Counted from the stretch's first letter, positions 22,391-35,954 are shown. The stretch is 64,000 nt of DNA from Symbiodinium natans (GCA_905221605.1 CAJNDS010002223.1:45001-109000); one strand, 5' to 3'. The notes: generated by a model not told the origin, from the letters alone. Numbers and translations: made by a program.

Positions 22391-23770
22391 CCTTCCGAGA
22401 GCAAAGGCTCGGTTTTAGGGTAATGTGATATACTAGAGACTATGCTTGGCGACCAAGCTTGGCGACCCCTTCAGGGGTGTGTGGCTGCAGGCCCGATCAG
22501 CCGAGATCGGGCCTGCGTGGTCTCGCTGAGCGCTCGACGGCGCCCACTCACCTCTAGAGTGAGAGGGATGGTGGGCGGGTTTAGGGTTTAGGGTTTAGGG
22601 TTTAGGGTTTAGGGTTTAGGGTTTAGGGTTTAGGGTTTAGGGTTTAGGGTTTAGGGTTTAGGGTTTAGGGTTTAGGGTTTAGGGTTTAGGGTTTAGGGCT
22701 TACGGTTTAGGGGTATACGGGTTAGGGTTTAGGGTTTAGGGGTGTTCGGTTGAGGGCTTAGGGTTTAGGGTTTGGGGCTTGGGGGTTTGGGGGTTTGGGG
22801 GTTTGGGGGTTTGGGGGTTTGGGGGTTTGGGGGTTTGGGGGTTTGGGGGTTTGGGGGTTTGGGGGTTTGGGGTTTGGGGTTCAGAACCCCAAACCCCAAA
22901 CGCCCTGAACCAAAGGGCTTTGGGGATTTGATGATTAGATGGAGTGGAGGCTTTTTGAGGCTTGAGTCTTCGAGCGTCTTGGAGCATTGAGGGGCCCTCT
23001 GCCGCGTGGACCCCGAGCTGTTCTTCGCGTTTGGGTTGTGGAGGGTAGGGTTCGGGCTCAGGGATTGGACCTGGAATTCTGAGGCTTCGGTTTGACCTTG
23101 AATTCTGACTGAGGCTTCAGGGTACCACAAGCACGCCAGACGCGCCTCCCAAACCTGAACCCCAAACATCTTACATGAAATCGACTGTAACGGTACCAAG
23201 AGAAACCCGAAACCCGAAACCCGAAACCCTAAACCCTAAACCCTAAAGCAAAAGGCGCCAGCGGGGCTTCGCACAAAGCTGCCAACGCCTGGCCACGGCG
23301 AGCTGGAGGGCAGCACCCGAGCTCCCGAAACCCCTAACCCCTCAACCAGAAGCGATCCGAAACCCTATACCCTAAACCCTAAACCCTGAACCCTAAACCC
23401 TAAACCCTAAATGTTTTGCACCGGAGGGCCCGGTTCTTTTTTCGATCAGTGGCGGTGGTGTTGCATATGTTCTGAGACCGGGCCTTGCTGAGTTCGACTC
23501 TGCTATGTGCCTTGGGCTTCGTTGCCCGGCAGCTCCCCTCACCCTAAACCCTAAACCCTAAACCCTAAACCCTAAACCCCAAACCCCAAACCCCAAACCC
23601 TAAACCCCAAACCCCAAAGCGCCTCGGGTGGCAGGTTTTGCTTCTGGGCCACGGCGCCGAGGTCTTCCCACCTTCGGGCGGCTGCCTCGAGCCATGGCTT
23701 CGGGGGGATGCTAAGCGGGATGCTGAAAGCTAGACAGCTTGGGGTTGGAGGCTAAGGCTTCTTTTGAGGG

Positions 23771-23773
<3 letters not shown>
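22391..23773. repeat. Telomere-like mosaic with GGGGGTTT array
   Basis: TTTAGGG at 22577-22760 (about 22 units), passing into about 13 GGGGGTTT octamers (22766-22875). CCCTAAA at 23222-23250, 23362-23410 and 23541-23620. Spacers hold no recognised gene. Confidence 0.9.
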
Positions 23774-23853
<80 letters not shown>

Positions 23854-23889
23854 CGAGAGAGAGAGAGAGGGAGAGAGAGAGAGGGGAGA
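23774..23889. repeat. GA microsatellite
   Basis: About 55 GA dinucleotides with rare C or A interruptions. It abuts a truncated family A element. Confidence 0.95.
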
Positions 23890-23937
23890 GGGGGTACTAT
23901 AATCCCCATTAAGGACTGCTAGTATAAGGGGGATCCC
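23890..23937. mobile_element. Family A element, truncated copy 3
   Basis: Reads GGGGGTACTATAATCCCCAT-TAAGGACTGCTAGTATAAGGGGGATCCCA. This is the inverse of the family A left end plus the uninterrupted inner segment. It abuts the GA microsatellite on its left. Confidence 0.65.
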
Positions 23938-24044
23938 AACCCTCAAGCCCCTCCAAAGCCCTCCACCGCAGAGTGCATGACTTTGTAAACTCTGCCTCGG
24001 CGGCCGCCCGTCGCTCCGGCGCTCGGCCGAATTGCCCGGCCTCG

Positions 24045-25700
24045 GCACTTTGGGTTTTGGGTTTTGGGTTTTCGGTTTAGGGTTTAGGGTTTAGGGTTAG
24101 GGTTTGGGAATTAGGGTTTAGGGCTTAGGGCTTACGGCTTAGGGTTTAGGGTTTAGGGTTTGGGGTTTAGGGCTTAGGGTTTAGGGTTTAGGCTTTAGGG
24201 TTTAGGGGTAGAGTTTACCATGCGCAAGCTAGGACTTAGGGGGCAGGGAGTTTTGCAAGCTGCTGAGGCGCTTTCGGGAGGCTGCATCAGGCTGCAGCAG
24301 GTCTTCATTGGACAGGTTTGGGGTTTAGGGTTTAGGGTGTAGGGCTTAGGGTTTAGGGTTTAGGGTTCCATCGGGAGAAGCAGGCGGCACCCCTGCCCCG
24401 AATGATCGGACATTTCCTTCAGCGGAGCGCGCTGACCGAAACCCCAAACAGGGTTCGAAACAACTCTAAACCCTAAACCCTAAACCCTAAACCCTAAACC
24501 CTAAACCCTAAACCCTAAACCCTACAGCAAACCCCAAGGCCCCGGGCATGGAGGTCCCCCAGGATCTCTTGAAAGCAGCGCAGCTCTCTAAGTGCATCCT
24601 GGTGCGAAGTGGCACCGGGCTCGTTAGGGTTTGGGGTTTGGGGTTTGGGGTTTAGGGTTTAGGGTTTAGGGTTTCGGGTTTAGGGTTTAGGGCAGTTTGA
24701 TCGCTTGTGGAGATTGCCACTTTTTGGGTGGCGGCTGGAGTTCTGAGCCCCCAACTGCGAAACCTTAAGCCCCACATCCTGAAGCCCCGCATCCTGAAAG
24801 GGTAGATGTAGGGGGATATAGGGTTTAGGGTTTAGGGTTTAGGGTACCTCACTCCTTCATTCCCTACTAAACCGCAGTCATGGTTCTGGCCTCCAGAAAG
24901 CTTGCAGCCGTTTTCAGGCAGATGTCCGTATACCCTAAACCCTAAACCCTAAACCCTAAACCCTAAACTCTAAACCCTAAACCCTAAACCCTAGACCCTA
25001 GACCCTAGACCCTAGACACTAAAACCCTAAACCCTTCTCGGGTTTCACTCAGGATTCTGTTGGCAATCAGGGCTCAGGTCGGAGGCAGGTCCCACTCAAC
25101 CTCCAGCATGAGAGCTCTCTGCAAACGGGGGTTTAGGGTTTAGGGTTTGGGGTTTGGGGTTTGGGGTTTAGGGTTTAGGGGTTCTTCCAAAGCCTGCCTC
25201 CCCCCCCACCCCCACTAAGCAGTTAAACCTCAGGAATGCGACTATCCCGACTATCCCCCAATGCACAGTTGAACCCCTCCCAAAAGCAGAGGAGGGGGGG
25301 GACGGTGTTACGGGGTGTTTGCAAACGTTTACAAAGCTGGGGCCGTGTGTGGTATCGGCCAAAGCCAAACCTTTCGTTCTAACGCTGTTGAAAATCCTGT
25401 TGTAAATCTGGGGGAGGGGGCTTTGGGTTTAGGGTTTAGGGTTTAGGGTTTGGGGTTTAGGGTTTAGGGTTTAGGGTTTAGGGTTTAGGGTTTAGGGTTA
25501 CAGAGTTTAGGGTCTAGGGGGGGAATCCCTGGCTCCCAGACCCCAAAAGGCTCCTTGTTGCGCCGGATCTTCTCCGGGCCGATCAGCTTCTTTACCTTCA
25601 CGGGCTGTTAAATGCCTCTCTGAACCTTCTCAAAGCCTAAACCCTAAACCCTAAACCCTAAACCCTAAACCCTAAACCCTAAACCCTAAACCCTAACACC
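24045..25700. repeat. Telomere-like mosaic, dense
   Basis: TTTAGGG blocks at 24073-24210, 24318-24366, 24626-24693, 24820-24845, 25128-25180 and 25424-25520. CCCTAAA blocks at 24470-24525, 24930-25035 (with CCCTAGA variants) and 25637-25697. Spacers are 60-250 bp. Confidence 0.9.
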
Positions 25701-25799
25701 GCACAATTCAACTGAGCTTCCACAGGTTTTGGAGGTCGGAGACTTTCGGTTGCCAAATTTGGGTCTTGATGACTTGAGGTTTAGACTTTGGGGGCTCTC

Positions 25800-25866
25800 G
25801 CTGTAAGAACCCCTATAGGGAGGATCATTTTGCTTTTTGTGGGGGGGGGGTTCTTAAGCAACTAGC
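25800..25866. mobile_element. Family D element, copy 4, short
   Basis: Right end GGGGGTTCTTAAGCAACTAG is intact. The left end is reduced to GTAAGAACCCC. The centre is shortened to about 30 bp with a poly-G run. Confidence 0.6.
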
Positions 25867-26734
25867 AGTTCTGCATTTAGAGCCAGCTTGAACAGGTCGG
25901 AATGCGTCGGAATTCCGCGGATGGTTGTAGGTTCTCAGCCCTGGCACGAAGCACAGCCCAGCTGACCCCAAATACATTGAAGTGCCTTTGAGAGTCCTGC
26001 GGGACAAGCCCCAAAGCACCAAACGCAAAAATTTCCCAGCAGGTGCTAAACCCACCAAACCCAACCCTCCAAAACCCCGAACCCTCAAAACCCAGAGAAT
26101 TCCTGCGCTCTGGCGCCTGCGCAGCCTCGGACAAATAGAGCTGAGCCTGTCTGGCTCAGGAGTTTTGGGGGTTGTGTCAAATTTTCGGGTTTGGGGAAGG
26201 GTTAAAAGGGGGGTGCTTCGCTGGCTTTGCGAACCCTCTGCGGCCTTAGCCGTCGGCCAGACCAGGTCCATGTCATCCGGGCTCATGGCCGCGCCCTTGC
26301 GCGCAGTCTTTGCAGACTTTGGGGGCAGCCCTTGAGATGGCCTACCTCCCGAAAGCCTCTGAGGAACTCGCCGGGCTGGTTATGCAACGCTGTTTGCGGG
26401 TGACCCTGAAGCCTTCAACACCCCCAGTAAGCCACTGCCGCGTGTGAAACCCGGAAGGCCCTCCAGCAAAAACCTGGGGAGGCCCTGAAGCACAGCAAAA
26501 ATCCTCTCGAAAGTCGCTCATCCTTCGTTCCCGTCTGCTCTTCTCTTCCAAAGAAGGCTGGCTCAAGATCCCGAATTGCAAGCTTGGAGCTCCGGGGCTC
26601 AGACTTATACGTGCTGAGCTGCAAGCACCCTTCGGCCGACTCCCAGGACAACTCCCACAAATCGCTAGGACTAGGTCAAGCTCAGAAAGGATTTGGGCCT
26701 CGTATAGATTTTTGTCTGTCACCACGAAATGTTC
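25867..26734. other. Spacer without recognised gene
   Basis: Open frames overlap on both strands (25825-26286 minus, 25982-26335 plus, 26342-26725 minus). The last starts VTDKNLYEAQILSELDLVLA in a protein-like way, but I recognise no family. Confidence 0.5.
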
Positions 26735-28040
26735 TAAACCCGAAACCTAAACCCTAAACCCTAAACCCTAAACCCGAAACCCGAAACCCGAAACCCTGAA
26801 TCAACTCAACTACACATCGAAGATCATCGAAGGGCCCAGACCAGCCCAAACCCTCGGCCTCTCGGCCGTGTGCTTTGGCTTCAAGCTTCTCACCTTAAGG
26901 CGTTTAGGGTTTAGGGTTTAGGGTTTAGGGTTAGGGTTTAGGGTTTAGGGTTTAGGGTTTAGGGTTTAGGGTTTAGGGTTTAGGGTTTAGGGTTTAGGGT
27001 TTAGGGTTTAGGGTTTAGGGTTTAGGGTTTAGGGTTTAGGGTTTAGGGTTTAGGGTTTAGAGTGGTCTGTGGTCGGTATATTGCTGCTCACCGTTCATGC
27101 CTTTGGCTGTCCAGTTTGTGGCTTAGGGCTCTTGGTAAGGCCCGGCCTTCAAATTTACTTGCCTTCCTTTGACCTCTTCCAGAAGCCCGACACCCTCCCC
27201 AACGGACCGCGGCGTGCCCCCCAATTTTTCGGAGGGTTGCTGGGAGACTTGGGCAGGGCAGGAGTTCGGGTTTAGGGTTTAGGGTTTAGGGTTTAGGGTT
27301 TAGGGTTTAGGGTTTAGGGTTTAAAGTTTAGGGTTTAAAGTTTAGGGTTTAGGGTTTAGGGTTTGGGGTTTAAAGTTTAGGGTTTAGGGTTTAGGGTTTA
27401 GGGTGTAGGGTTTAGGGTTTAGGGTTTAGGGTTTAGGGTTTAGGGTTTAGGGTTTAGGGTTTAGGGTTTAGGGTAGCCCCTCAATTCGAAACCCCCAAGC
27501 GCCGCCGAGCCACATGCTCACCAGCTCTGCATTGAGAGTTGCAGACTTGAGCCAGGACGGCGTGTACTTCTCTCCGCCTCTTGCCGAAACCAACAAGCCC
27601 GAAACCAGACCCTAAACCCTAAACCCTAAACCATAAACCCTAAACCCGGTGACCGTTCACTCTTGGGGGCGTCGGGCCTCAGGCTATTGAAGAATGGACT
27701 GCCCCAACATGTGGAACCCCGAGGCCCCATGCAAGGCCCTAAGCCCTCAACCCGACCCCCTGAACCACCGAACAGCCCTAAACCCTAAACCCTAAACCCT
27801 AAACCCTAAACCCCCTATAAGGCCCCCTTAAGGCGTTCTGGGGGTACTCTTGGATCGGGCGCGCGCGCCCTGTGAACCTCGGCTTCCTCGAAGCCTGCGT
27901 CAGACTCTGCTGGAGCATGAGACCATCATGGGGCACTGACGAGGCCTCGTTTAGGGGGGTTTAGGGTTTAGGGTTTGGGGTTCAGGGTTCAGGGTTCAGG
28001 GTTTAGGGTTTAGGGTTTGGGGTTTGGGGTTTCGGGTTAG
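26735..28040. repeat. Telomere-like mosaic
   Basis: CCCTAAA/CCCGAAA at 26735-26800, 27608-27650 and 27777-27815. TTTAGGG at 26902-27060 (about 22 units), 27268-27475 (about 29 units with TTTAAAG variants spaced within it) and 27956-28040. Confidence 0.9.
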
Positions 28041-29549
28041 GGGAGGACTTATGTATGCGAACCTCTGAAGCCTACACCCTCAGCCTTCCTCCATCCAAGC
28101 TCGCGCTGCCTTTTGCTTGTCGAGGGTGGAAAGTCCGATGTCTCAAGCCAGGTGAGCCTGTGAAACCCCAGCCTCCAAGGCGTCTCGGGGATCCTTGTGA
28201 AAGGTTTAGGGCTCGAATTTGGGTTCTGGGGTTTAGGGCTATAGGGTATAGGGCTATAAGATTTCTAGGGTCAGAATTTGGGTTATCGGGTCATAGGGTT
28301 ATAGGTAAGTTATAGGGTTATAGTGAGGCTTAGGGTGTATTCAGGGAAGGCTCAGGGGAAAAGGGTTCCCGCTGCTCCACCGTGTCTCAGCGTCTTCCGA
28401 CCCAGGCCTGAAGCGGTCCCGGACCCCTTTTCAAGGCGTGCGGGCCGCCCCATGGGGAAGGAAAGGCAGGGGCTTCTAGAGAAGAATTCGGGGGGCTGGG
28501 GTTGAGGCAATAAGGGGAGCCTGGACATTCGTGCTTTGGGTTGAGGGCCTGGACATTGAGACGAGTTTTGGGGTGGTCAGCCCTGCTGGGCGTTCTGTAA
28601 GAGTCAAGATGGAAGGGAGTCAAGGGAATAAAGCACCCTGTTCCCATTTTGCTCATGCCTTCGTGATTCTTGGTACGAAAGTACAAGTTCTGATGAGCTT
28701 TCGCTTACACAATTCAACTTATGGGCTAGTGACGGATGTGTAGGGTTCTTTTGGATTGTGAATGGTGCCAGCCTGCCCATCGTCTCCTACATGTCCCATT
28801 CTGACAGAGATGGTCGCTTCGAACAGCTCACGCTCCCCAAAAGGCTTCTAACTCACAAGCACCGAATGAAGTTGCGTTGCGGGCACCAGGGCTTGCTGAA
28901 AAAAATGTTCAGGCCTTGTGGTGTGTGGCTTGGGGTATCTACCCAGCAGCTGAAAGGTGAGTGAGAGCTTGATGTTGAGACATCCCCAACTCGCGGGGGG
29001 TGAGAAGCAGCGCCCGGCAAGGGATGGCCTTTCCTGAGGTTCAGGGTGTCATACCTTGGCTGGGCAGCCTATAGTAAGCCGACCTCGGTTCTTAGAGATT
29101 TGGCCACAGGACCGGCGTCGGCCCATGTGGCTACAGGGGATGCTATACGGACGTGGGGACCTCATAAGCCCCCCAAGATCGATCCCTGAGGACTGAGCGA
29201 CTGGAAATTATCAAGTTGCCAGTTGATCTTTAGGGAGAAGTTGAAGCTCTTTAGGGATCTTTAGGGCTCCGGGCTTAGGATGTGGGGTTGAGGGTCTTTG
29301 AGCCATGCCCCGATTGACTGCTGCAAAGGCCATGCAGCGCTGATTTGCCAACTTTCAGCCATCCGCTAAACTTTCCGACGCAGACCTGGGCTGTTCAGGA
29401 TACTGCAGGTCGGATGGCCGCGTGTTGCAGCCATGCTTGCGATCACTGGTGGCGGCGATTCTCCTGCAAACGAGAAGCGGGAGGACAGAGTGAGCGGGGT
29501 TCTGAACACTTGTTTTGGTCGGATGCCCAATGCAAGACGACAATGCACA
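28041..29549. other. 1.5-kb spacer without recognised gene
   Basis: Near 28228-28325 GGGCTATA and GGGTTATA units repeat loosely. Open frames at 28531-28743 and 28758-28964 (plus) are protein-like, but no family is recognised. Confidence 0.5.
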
Positions 29550-30970
29550 AGGCCCTAAACCCGAAACCCTAAACCCTAAACCCTGCTCACAACCCCACCT
29601 AGGATAAATTGGATAAACTCATGAACCCTGAGCCCTGAACCCTAAACCTTGGCCCTAAACCCTAAACCCTAAGCCCTAAACCCTAAAACTCTCATTTTCA
29701 TGTCCGTGGAGCAAACAGAAGGCAAAAAGCGAAGTTGGGTCCTTTTTAGCGCTCCGGGACACTGTTGCCCATAGCCTGGGATGGGCTTTGGGATTCGGGT
29801 TTAGGGTTTAGGGAATATGGGTTTAGGGAATTTGACCATTTCTCTGCGCCTTATAAGCTCCGAATGCCCCGAACCTCTGACCGCGAATCGACTTTGCGGC
29901 CCAGCTGCGGGCAAACGGCTTCTCCGGAGAGTCCACGGCCTCGGCGTAGCTGGGATCCAGGTAGGGTTTCGGGTTTCGGGTTGAGGGGTTGAGGGGTTGA
30001 GGGGTTTAGGGGTTGAGGGTTTAGGGTTTAGGGAAGCTAGCCGAGTAGGTATCCGAAACCCAAGAACCAACACCCGACGTACCCGATCCAGGACCCATTA
30101 AAGCACAGAAGCCCCAAAACCCGAATTCTTGCTTGGCTGCACGTAGGAGGGTAGCTATAAATTACATTTTTAGCTGCCTTATTAAGAAACCCAATAGAGC
30201 CCAAAAGGCTAAGGATCTAAAGTTGCAGTAAAGCACCAGAATTCTTGAATCCCACCTGAGACCTCTATCGGACTCTGGGACAAGAAGCTCCTGTGGGATG
30301 GGGATTTGCACCAAGGCTGAAAGGGAGGAAACTCTAAAGCCTCCCATTAGTGTTGGGAACCAAGAACGTCCCAGGGCAGACTCCCTAAACCCTAAACCCT
30401 AAACCCTAAACCCTAACCCCTAAACCCTAAACCCCTTTAGGGCTTGGGGAGTCTGGGGCTGAGCTTCTCAGCTCCGGCATAGCTCAAGCGCATGCTCGGC
30501 AGAAGCTGCGGAAGACCGACGCGTCTAGCTGCTCAGCTGCCACTGCGCGTCCGGCATGCATGGCACACAAGCAAAAGGTTTAGGGTTTTGGGGGGTTTAG
30601 GGGGTTCAGGGGGTTTAGCGGGTTCAGGGGGTTTGGGGCTTTAGGGGGTTTAGGGGGTTTAGGGGGTTTAGGGGGTTTAGGGGGTTTAGGGGGTTTAGGG
30701 GGTTTAGGGGGTTTAGGGTCCACATCGGCGGTGAAGGGTCAAGGCCAGAAAGCACCCTGATTCAAGCACCAACTAAACAGGGAATTTTCGGAGAAAAAAA
30801 CTAAACCCTAAACCCCAAACCCTAACATCGGATGAATCGAAAGACGCACTGTAAGTGCCCTAAGTCCTTTCATGGAGTCCTCTGGGGCGGCTGCAAAGAT
30901 CCTTGGGCATGCAGACCTGGCCCATTTTTGAAGGTGCTTAGGGTTTAGGGTTTAGGGTTTAGGGTTAGGG
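29550..30970. repeat. Telomere-like mosaic with TTTAGGGGG array
   Basis: CCCTAAA at 29550-29585, 29640-29690, 30384-30433 and 30800-30825. TTTAGGG/TTGAGGGG at 29965-30030 and 30939-30967. From 30590 to 30717 about 14 units of TTTAGGGGG. Confidence 0.9.
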
Positions 30971-31902
30971 TGCCGTTCTGGGATGACTTGGGTGTCGGGC
31001 TGAGTGAGGAGATTCTCGGGGTGTAGAGTTTCCGGTTTAAGGACCCGAGGATGACTCCTGAGACCCCAAATATCGATTCCATGTGGGCGTTAGAATCAGG
31101 GCGGAGTGATCTAGCTAGCTTGGGTCCGAGAGCCTTGAAGCATTAAACCATCATAATCTACCTTGTTCAACACCCTCAAGGGCCCGAAGACCTCAGACTC
31201 TTCTGCACCCTCGAGATCGACGGCACATGTGATTTCCAAAATCAAAGATCTTCGTGTCAACTTTTCAACCTGCGCAAATGTAGGAGGCACCCTGGCAAGC
31301 GAACTCAGGAACCCTAAAGGCACATGCCAGACCATCAATTCTATGCCTACAGCCCGATATCCCTTACGTCACCCCAACATTCGACTACCCCTCCCAAGAT
31401 CTCTCACACCGCCCGAGGAACCTCCACGGGGAGTGTAGTGGCTCATATCATCGTCCAGGGCTGCATGCCTGTTTTAGAAGTCTTGCAGGTTCCGTTCAAC
31501 AGAAAACCGCACCCTGCAGCCCCAATGCACTCGAAAGCCGAAACCCCAACCAGGCTTGTGAGAGCTTCTGCCAACATTCAGGCCACAGGTACCCGCACTC
31601 CCGGTAAATCCCCCTAACCCTACGAGTTACTCCGAAAGCTTCGGCTCGGGTTAACCTTCGTCTGCTTGTATTGCTCAAAGTTGCACGCATGCGCTCCATG
31701 CTGTGTGGTCTGGGGTTGAGGGCTTTTGCACTTGCGTCTGCTTTACACGCTGCTGGGTACGGTACCACCGTGTATTCCTATCGTTCACAGCCGTATCCGT
31801 GCCAAGAGAGCACCCCAATGGAACTGCCTCGCTTGGAGAGAAGCTTCCTCCACGCGTGCCGTCAGGACTCGTTGGGCCTTGCACAGAGCATAAGGCAAGT
31901 TA
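30971..31902. other. Spacer without recognised gene
   Basis: The minus-strand frame 31111-31338 (KLTRRSLILEITCAVDLEGA within it) and overlapping plus-strand frames are coding-like in composition. I cannot assign a family or decide the strand. Confidence 0.45.
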
Positions 31903-34570
31903 CCCTAAACCCTAAACCCTGAACCCTAAACACTAAACCCTAAGTCAATTGGTACAATGTATCACTGTGTTTGCTTGATGTTCATGGGGGTGGGGGGGGG
32001 GGGGGGGCTGGATCCAGGGTTCAGGGTTCAGGGTTCAGGGTTTAGGGTTTAGGGTTTAGGGAGTCAAATCCACAATAGACTTCTCCGCATTAGCTTGAAG
32101 CCCGGAGCCGAGCTACCTTTGCTTGAGATCGCAAAGGAAGACAGGCTGAGCGGAGTCCTACTAAAAAATTCGGGCATACAATCTGCACGACTCAGAGTTG
32201 AGGAGACTTCAGGGTGGTAGGGTTCGGACATGGGGAATTGTTCATTGGCAACGCTTCATGGAGCGGTCGACCGAGCTGCAACAATGCGACGCTGCAGAAG
32301 CTTCATTTCTTGGATATGGGGTCTGTATGGGTCTATATGGGCAGCTACAAGTAGGATGCAGTGTCCACAGACAACGCGAACCTGCTCCAGCTCCGCATTG
32401 TTTCGCACTTTCTCCTTGCATGAGAATCTCTGACCCAGAGATAGGGTTTCCCCGTCATAAGATCCAAAACCTAAAGCTTGAATCTCTGAACCACTGCAAA
32501 ATAAAGCTGGCCTGACAAGACGCCCCTAAGCAGCTCCGAGATCAGATTCAGGCTGAGGGTTTAGGAACATGGCAAGGTGCTCCCCTCAACCCTAACTCCT
32601 AAACCCTAAACCTTAATTAAACCCTAAACCCTCAATCGATTCCACCCCTTCGCGCGCTCCTCCAACTTCAGTTGCTGAAAGTCCAAGTCTAGCTGGCGGT
32701 ATCTCACCTGAAAGCGTTCGGGCCCCCACTCGCCTCTCTGTGTAACGCACACTGTCCACCCTCTCTCCTGAACTTGGGCTTCTGTGGGCTTATGGCTTGT
32801 GCTTGCTTCTGGTTCAAGGGATTCAGGGAACCCTAAACCCTTAAACCCTAAACCCTAAACCCTAAACCCTAAACCCCTGCCATACAAAGAGGGCACTCTG
32901 GACTCCTCAACCCTCTGCGAGCATTGAGGTGTCCCTCTGGGTGCTGCTTGAGCCAAGCCATTAAGGCCATTGAGCTTCCGGGCTTCTGCAGGCCAAAGGA
33001 GGGTTTAGGGTTTAGGGTCTAGGGTTTAGGGTTTAGGGTTTAGGGTTTAGGGTTTAGGGTTTAGGGTCCAGGGTTTGGGGTTTAGGGTCCCCAACCAGGA
33101 ACTCTTAGAGCCTTCAAACCTTCAGGATAACAAGGGTCCAGGGCGTGCAGGGCATGGTAGCTTTTTTTGGAGCCCTACTGAGGAGGAGGTAAACCCTAAA
33201 CCCTAAAACCCTACACCCCAAACCCGAAACCCTAAACCTCAAGAAACCCCAAACCCTTTTTCCTCCGGACCCCCCTCAAGCCCTCCCATGGCTGGGGGCG
33301 GTCCTGGAGCCCAACGTGCCCAAGAAGGGTTTAGGGTTTAGGGTTTAGGGTTTAGGGTTTAGGGTTTAGGGTTTAGGGTTTTAGGGTTTAGGGGGTTACT
33401 TTATAGGGGAACCCAGAACCAACAAACGGGTAAAGGGTACCACTGGGCTACGAAGGAGTGGGGGGCGAGGGGCCTCCCAGAAGTCGAAGCCTGAAACCCT
33501 AAACCCTAAACCCTAAACCCTAAACCCTAAACCCTAAACCCTAAACCCTTTTCACGGCAAAGACTTGCGCACTGGCCTCGCGAAGTGTGGCATCCAACCT
33601 TCAATTGTCTGAGAGAGTTGCGTCGGGGGGGAGGAGGTGTTGGAACGTTTTTGGAGTTGAGGTTTCAGGGGCTTAGGGCTTAGGGGGGTTGGAATGTTTT
33701 GGAGTTGAGGTTTCAGGGGCTCAGGCCTTAGGGTTCTTGGGTAAAGCTCTAGAATTTGGACCTGGAGCTACAGTAAACTCCCTAAAGTTGGAAGATGGTT
33801 TAAGGCCGATGAGTGCTGGGATTTCCTTTAGTAACCCTCTTGGGGGTATGAGGATGATGATGTTCCAACTTTTGGGAGTATACTGCAGGCGCTATGACAG
33901 GAGCTATGCACGAGATCGTGGTGCTCCAAGCCCCAAGCCAAGTTGCTGAGCCCTCACACTCCCGTGGGCCTATCCTAGCGCATGTAGCGCGAGCGAAGAG
34001 AACGAAAGCCTAAGCCCTCAACCTCTTATTACACGTTCAGGATCTGGGCCGGGGCTACACAAGCGAACGAGGGAAGCCCCTCTGAGGCTTTCAGGGCTAG
34101 TCTCAGGGTCTGGAGCCCACCCTGCACACAGCCCTTCACACCGCACCCTCATGTTTTTGGAGTTTCTGAGCTCGGAGCTCCCCACCCAGTTCTGCCACAC
34201 GCTTGTCCTGAGGTCACGGACGGGCTTAGGGCTTAGGGTTTAGGGTTTAGGGTTTAGGCTTTAGGGTTTAGGGTTCAGGGTTCAGGGTTTAGGGTTTAGG
34301 GTTTAGGGTTCAGGGTTTGGGGTTTAGGGTTTAGGGTTTAGGGTTTAGGGTTCAGGGTTCAGGGTTCAGGGTTTAGGGTTTAGGGTTAGGGTCGGGCTAC
34401 AGGGAGTTTCTGAGACTTCGTTTGCAGGCGAGCTGGACTTTGAGTCCAGGCGCTGATGTGCGCAAACTTTGTACAACTCAGCCAGAAGCCGTGCTCCGCT
34501 ACCCTAAACCCTAAACCCTAAACCCTAAACCCTAAACCCTAAACCCTAAACCCTAAACCCTAAACCCTAA
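31903..34570. repeat. Telomere-like mosaic
   Basis: CCCTAAA at 31903-31945, 32596-32630, 32829-32878, 33189-33260, 33495-33550 and 34501-34570. TTTAGGG at 32015-32060, 33002-33090, 33326-33395 and 34227-34392. A tandem duplication TTTTGGAGTTGAGGTTTCAG occurs near 33650 and 33697. A G-run lies at 31989-32007. The 535-bp gap 32061-32595 holds no recognised gene. Confidence 0.85.
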
Positions 34571-35954
34571 TGAACCCCCACCACCCAAATCCCGAGTGCA
34601 AGAAGCTTCCTTTGGCTCCGTATCCCCACGACAGCAACCAAATTAGACCACTGCTCCTCGACGCCAGGAATAATACTCCATGTTCCACACTACTCTCGAC
34701 CGGGATTGGCCATTGAGGCTATAAGTTGCTATGACCTTCAAGCGTTGAGCATCCAATCGGCAACTTAGAATTCTCACACACCCCACAGCTCTGTACCTTG
34801 AACAAGATTCACGGAGAAGCGCTCTGCCGACTCTACCAACTGGCCACCTTCTACCGCAGTCTTCAGGCCTGGGGTGAGACCCTTTGCGTTATGCTATTTG
34901 GCCAGAGTTCCGAGATTTGACGAGGCTTGCCAGGTATTCAACAGGTGAAGCCCCCTTAAGCTCTCTAGCCGCTAGCCCTAAACCCTAGACCTGAACCCGC
35001 CTTGACGGAGAGGTCGGTCTGTAACTCCGCCAGGCGGTCCTGCACAGCGAAACAAACGGAAAAGTTGGAGGCGCCCCAAAAAGTGTTGGCGTGTTCCGAG
35101 CTTTATCAAGTTCATGGCAAAAATCTAAATGCATACTCTTTATTGGGTTTAAGTACCCTTAAAGGTGTAAAATGTTACCCAACTATGACGAAGTCTTGGG
35201 GCTCAGTAGCTTGATAGGTGTCCATCGGTTCAGACTCAAACTCTTCTTAAGGGCCCGAAGGCTTGGCGATTTGGGCTGAGGCCCCCAGGGGTTTAAAGGC
35301 TACATGCTGGCCTCCCGAGCCCTTGGGAATCTTGTCAAAAGGTGTAGAGCCGAAACTACCGACTTCGGCTTGATTCAAATCTGATCTGCTTGGGAAACAC
35401 ACAGCTCCTCCCCTGGAATGATAGATGCAATTGCCCTTCTGGGATGCCTTCTCTTCCGAGCCCCTTTGCCGAATCCTTCCCTTTGCAACTGAGGCCACCC
35501 CGAAACTGTAAGCCAAGAGAGGACTGTGTCCAGAAGCCCGCGGCTTAGGGTTCCATGGGCCCCCGCCGCAACTTCAATGCCTTAAGTCGAGCTGGCCTCC
35601 AATACCTTCACCTCTTGGTCGCGATCCGCCAGGGCCTGCGTCAAGGTGGCCTGGGCGTTGAAGGGCTGTGTTGTGCCTGGTTCTGGGGTTGTTCTTGGGC
35701 ATTCCGGATCTCAGAGGTAGTGGCATTGGGGGGTAAACCTTGCTACTTGCCTTCGCCCCGGCTGCTCCCTTGCCAAGCGAAGCGCCACAAGTGTGGCTAC
35801 GCTTGGGCGTGACAGTGTTTGAGGATCGCCGGCAAATGCATCCTGACACACGGTCGAGCTGCTGTCCTGCCGTTTGGGACTAAGGGCGAGGGGGGAAGTT
35901 TTGGGTCCGAAGGCTGTATTTGAGACATGGGCTTCAAATACTTTCTTGCCAAGA
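34571..35954. other. 1.4-kb spacer without recognised gene
   Basis: Apart from the family C element at 35111, nothing is recognised. A tRNA-like A-box near 34840 on the minus strand was examined and rejected. Confidence 0.5.
35111..35189. mobile_element. Family C element, copy 1
   Basis: Shares TTTAAGTACCCTTAAA and TGTAAAATGTTACCC-ACTATGAC with the copy at 55862. Left end TCATGG is degraded. About 80 bp, no coding capacity. Confidence 0.6.

Noticed and set aside
26870-26895. Spliced-leader-like TTTGGCTTCAAG
   Set aside because: Only part of the leader matches, and no gene with recognisable product follows.
34780-34855. Possible tRNA on the minus strand (TGGCCAGTTGGTAGAG A-box look-alike, GTTCAAGG B-box look-alike)
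   Set aside because: No acceptor stem pairing and no sound anticodon stem could be drawn.
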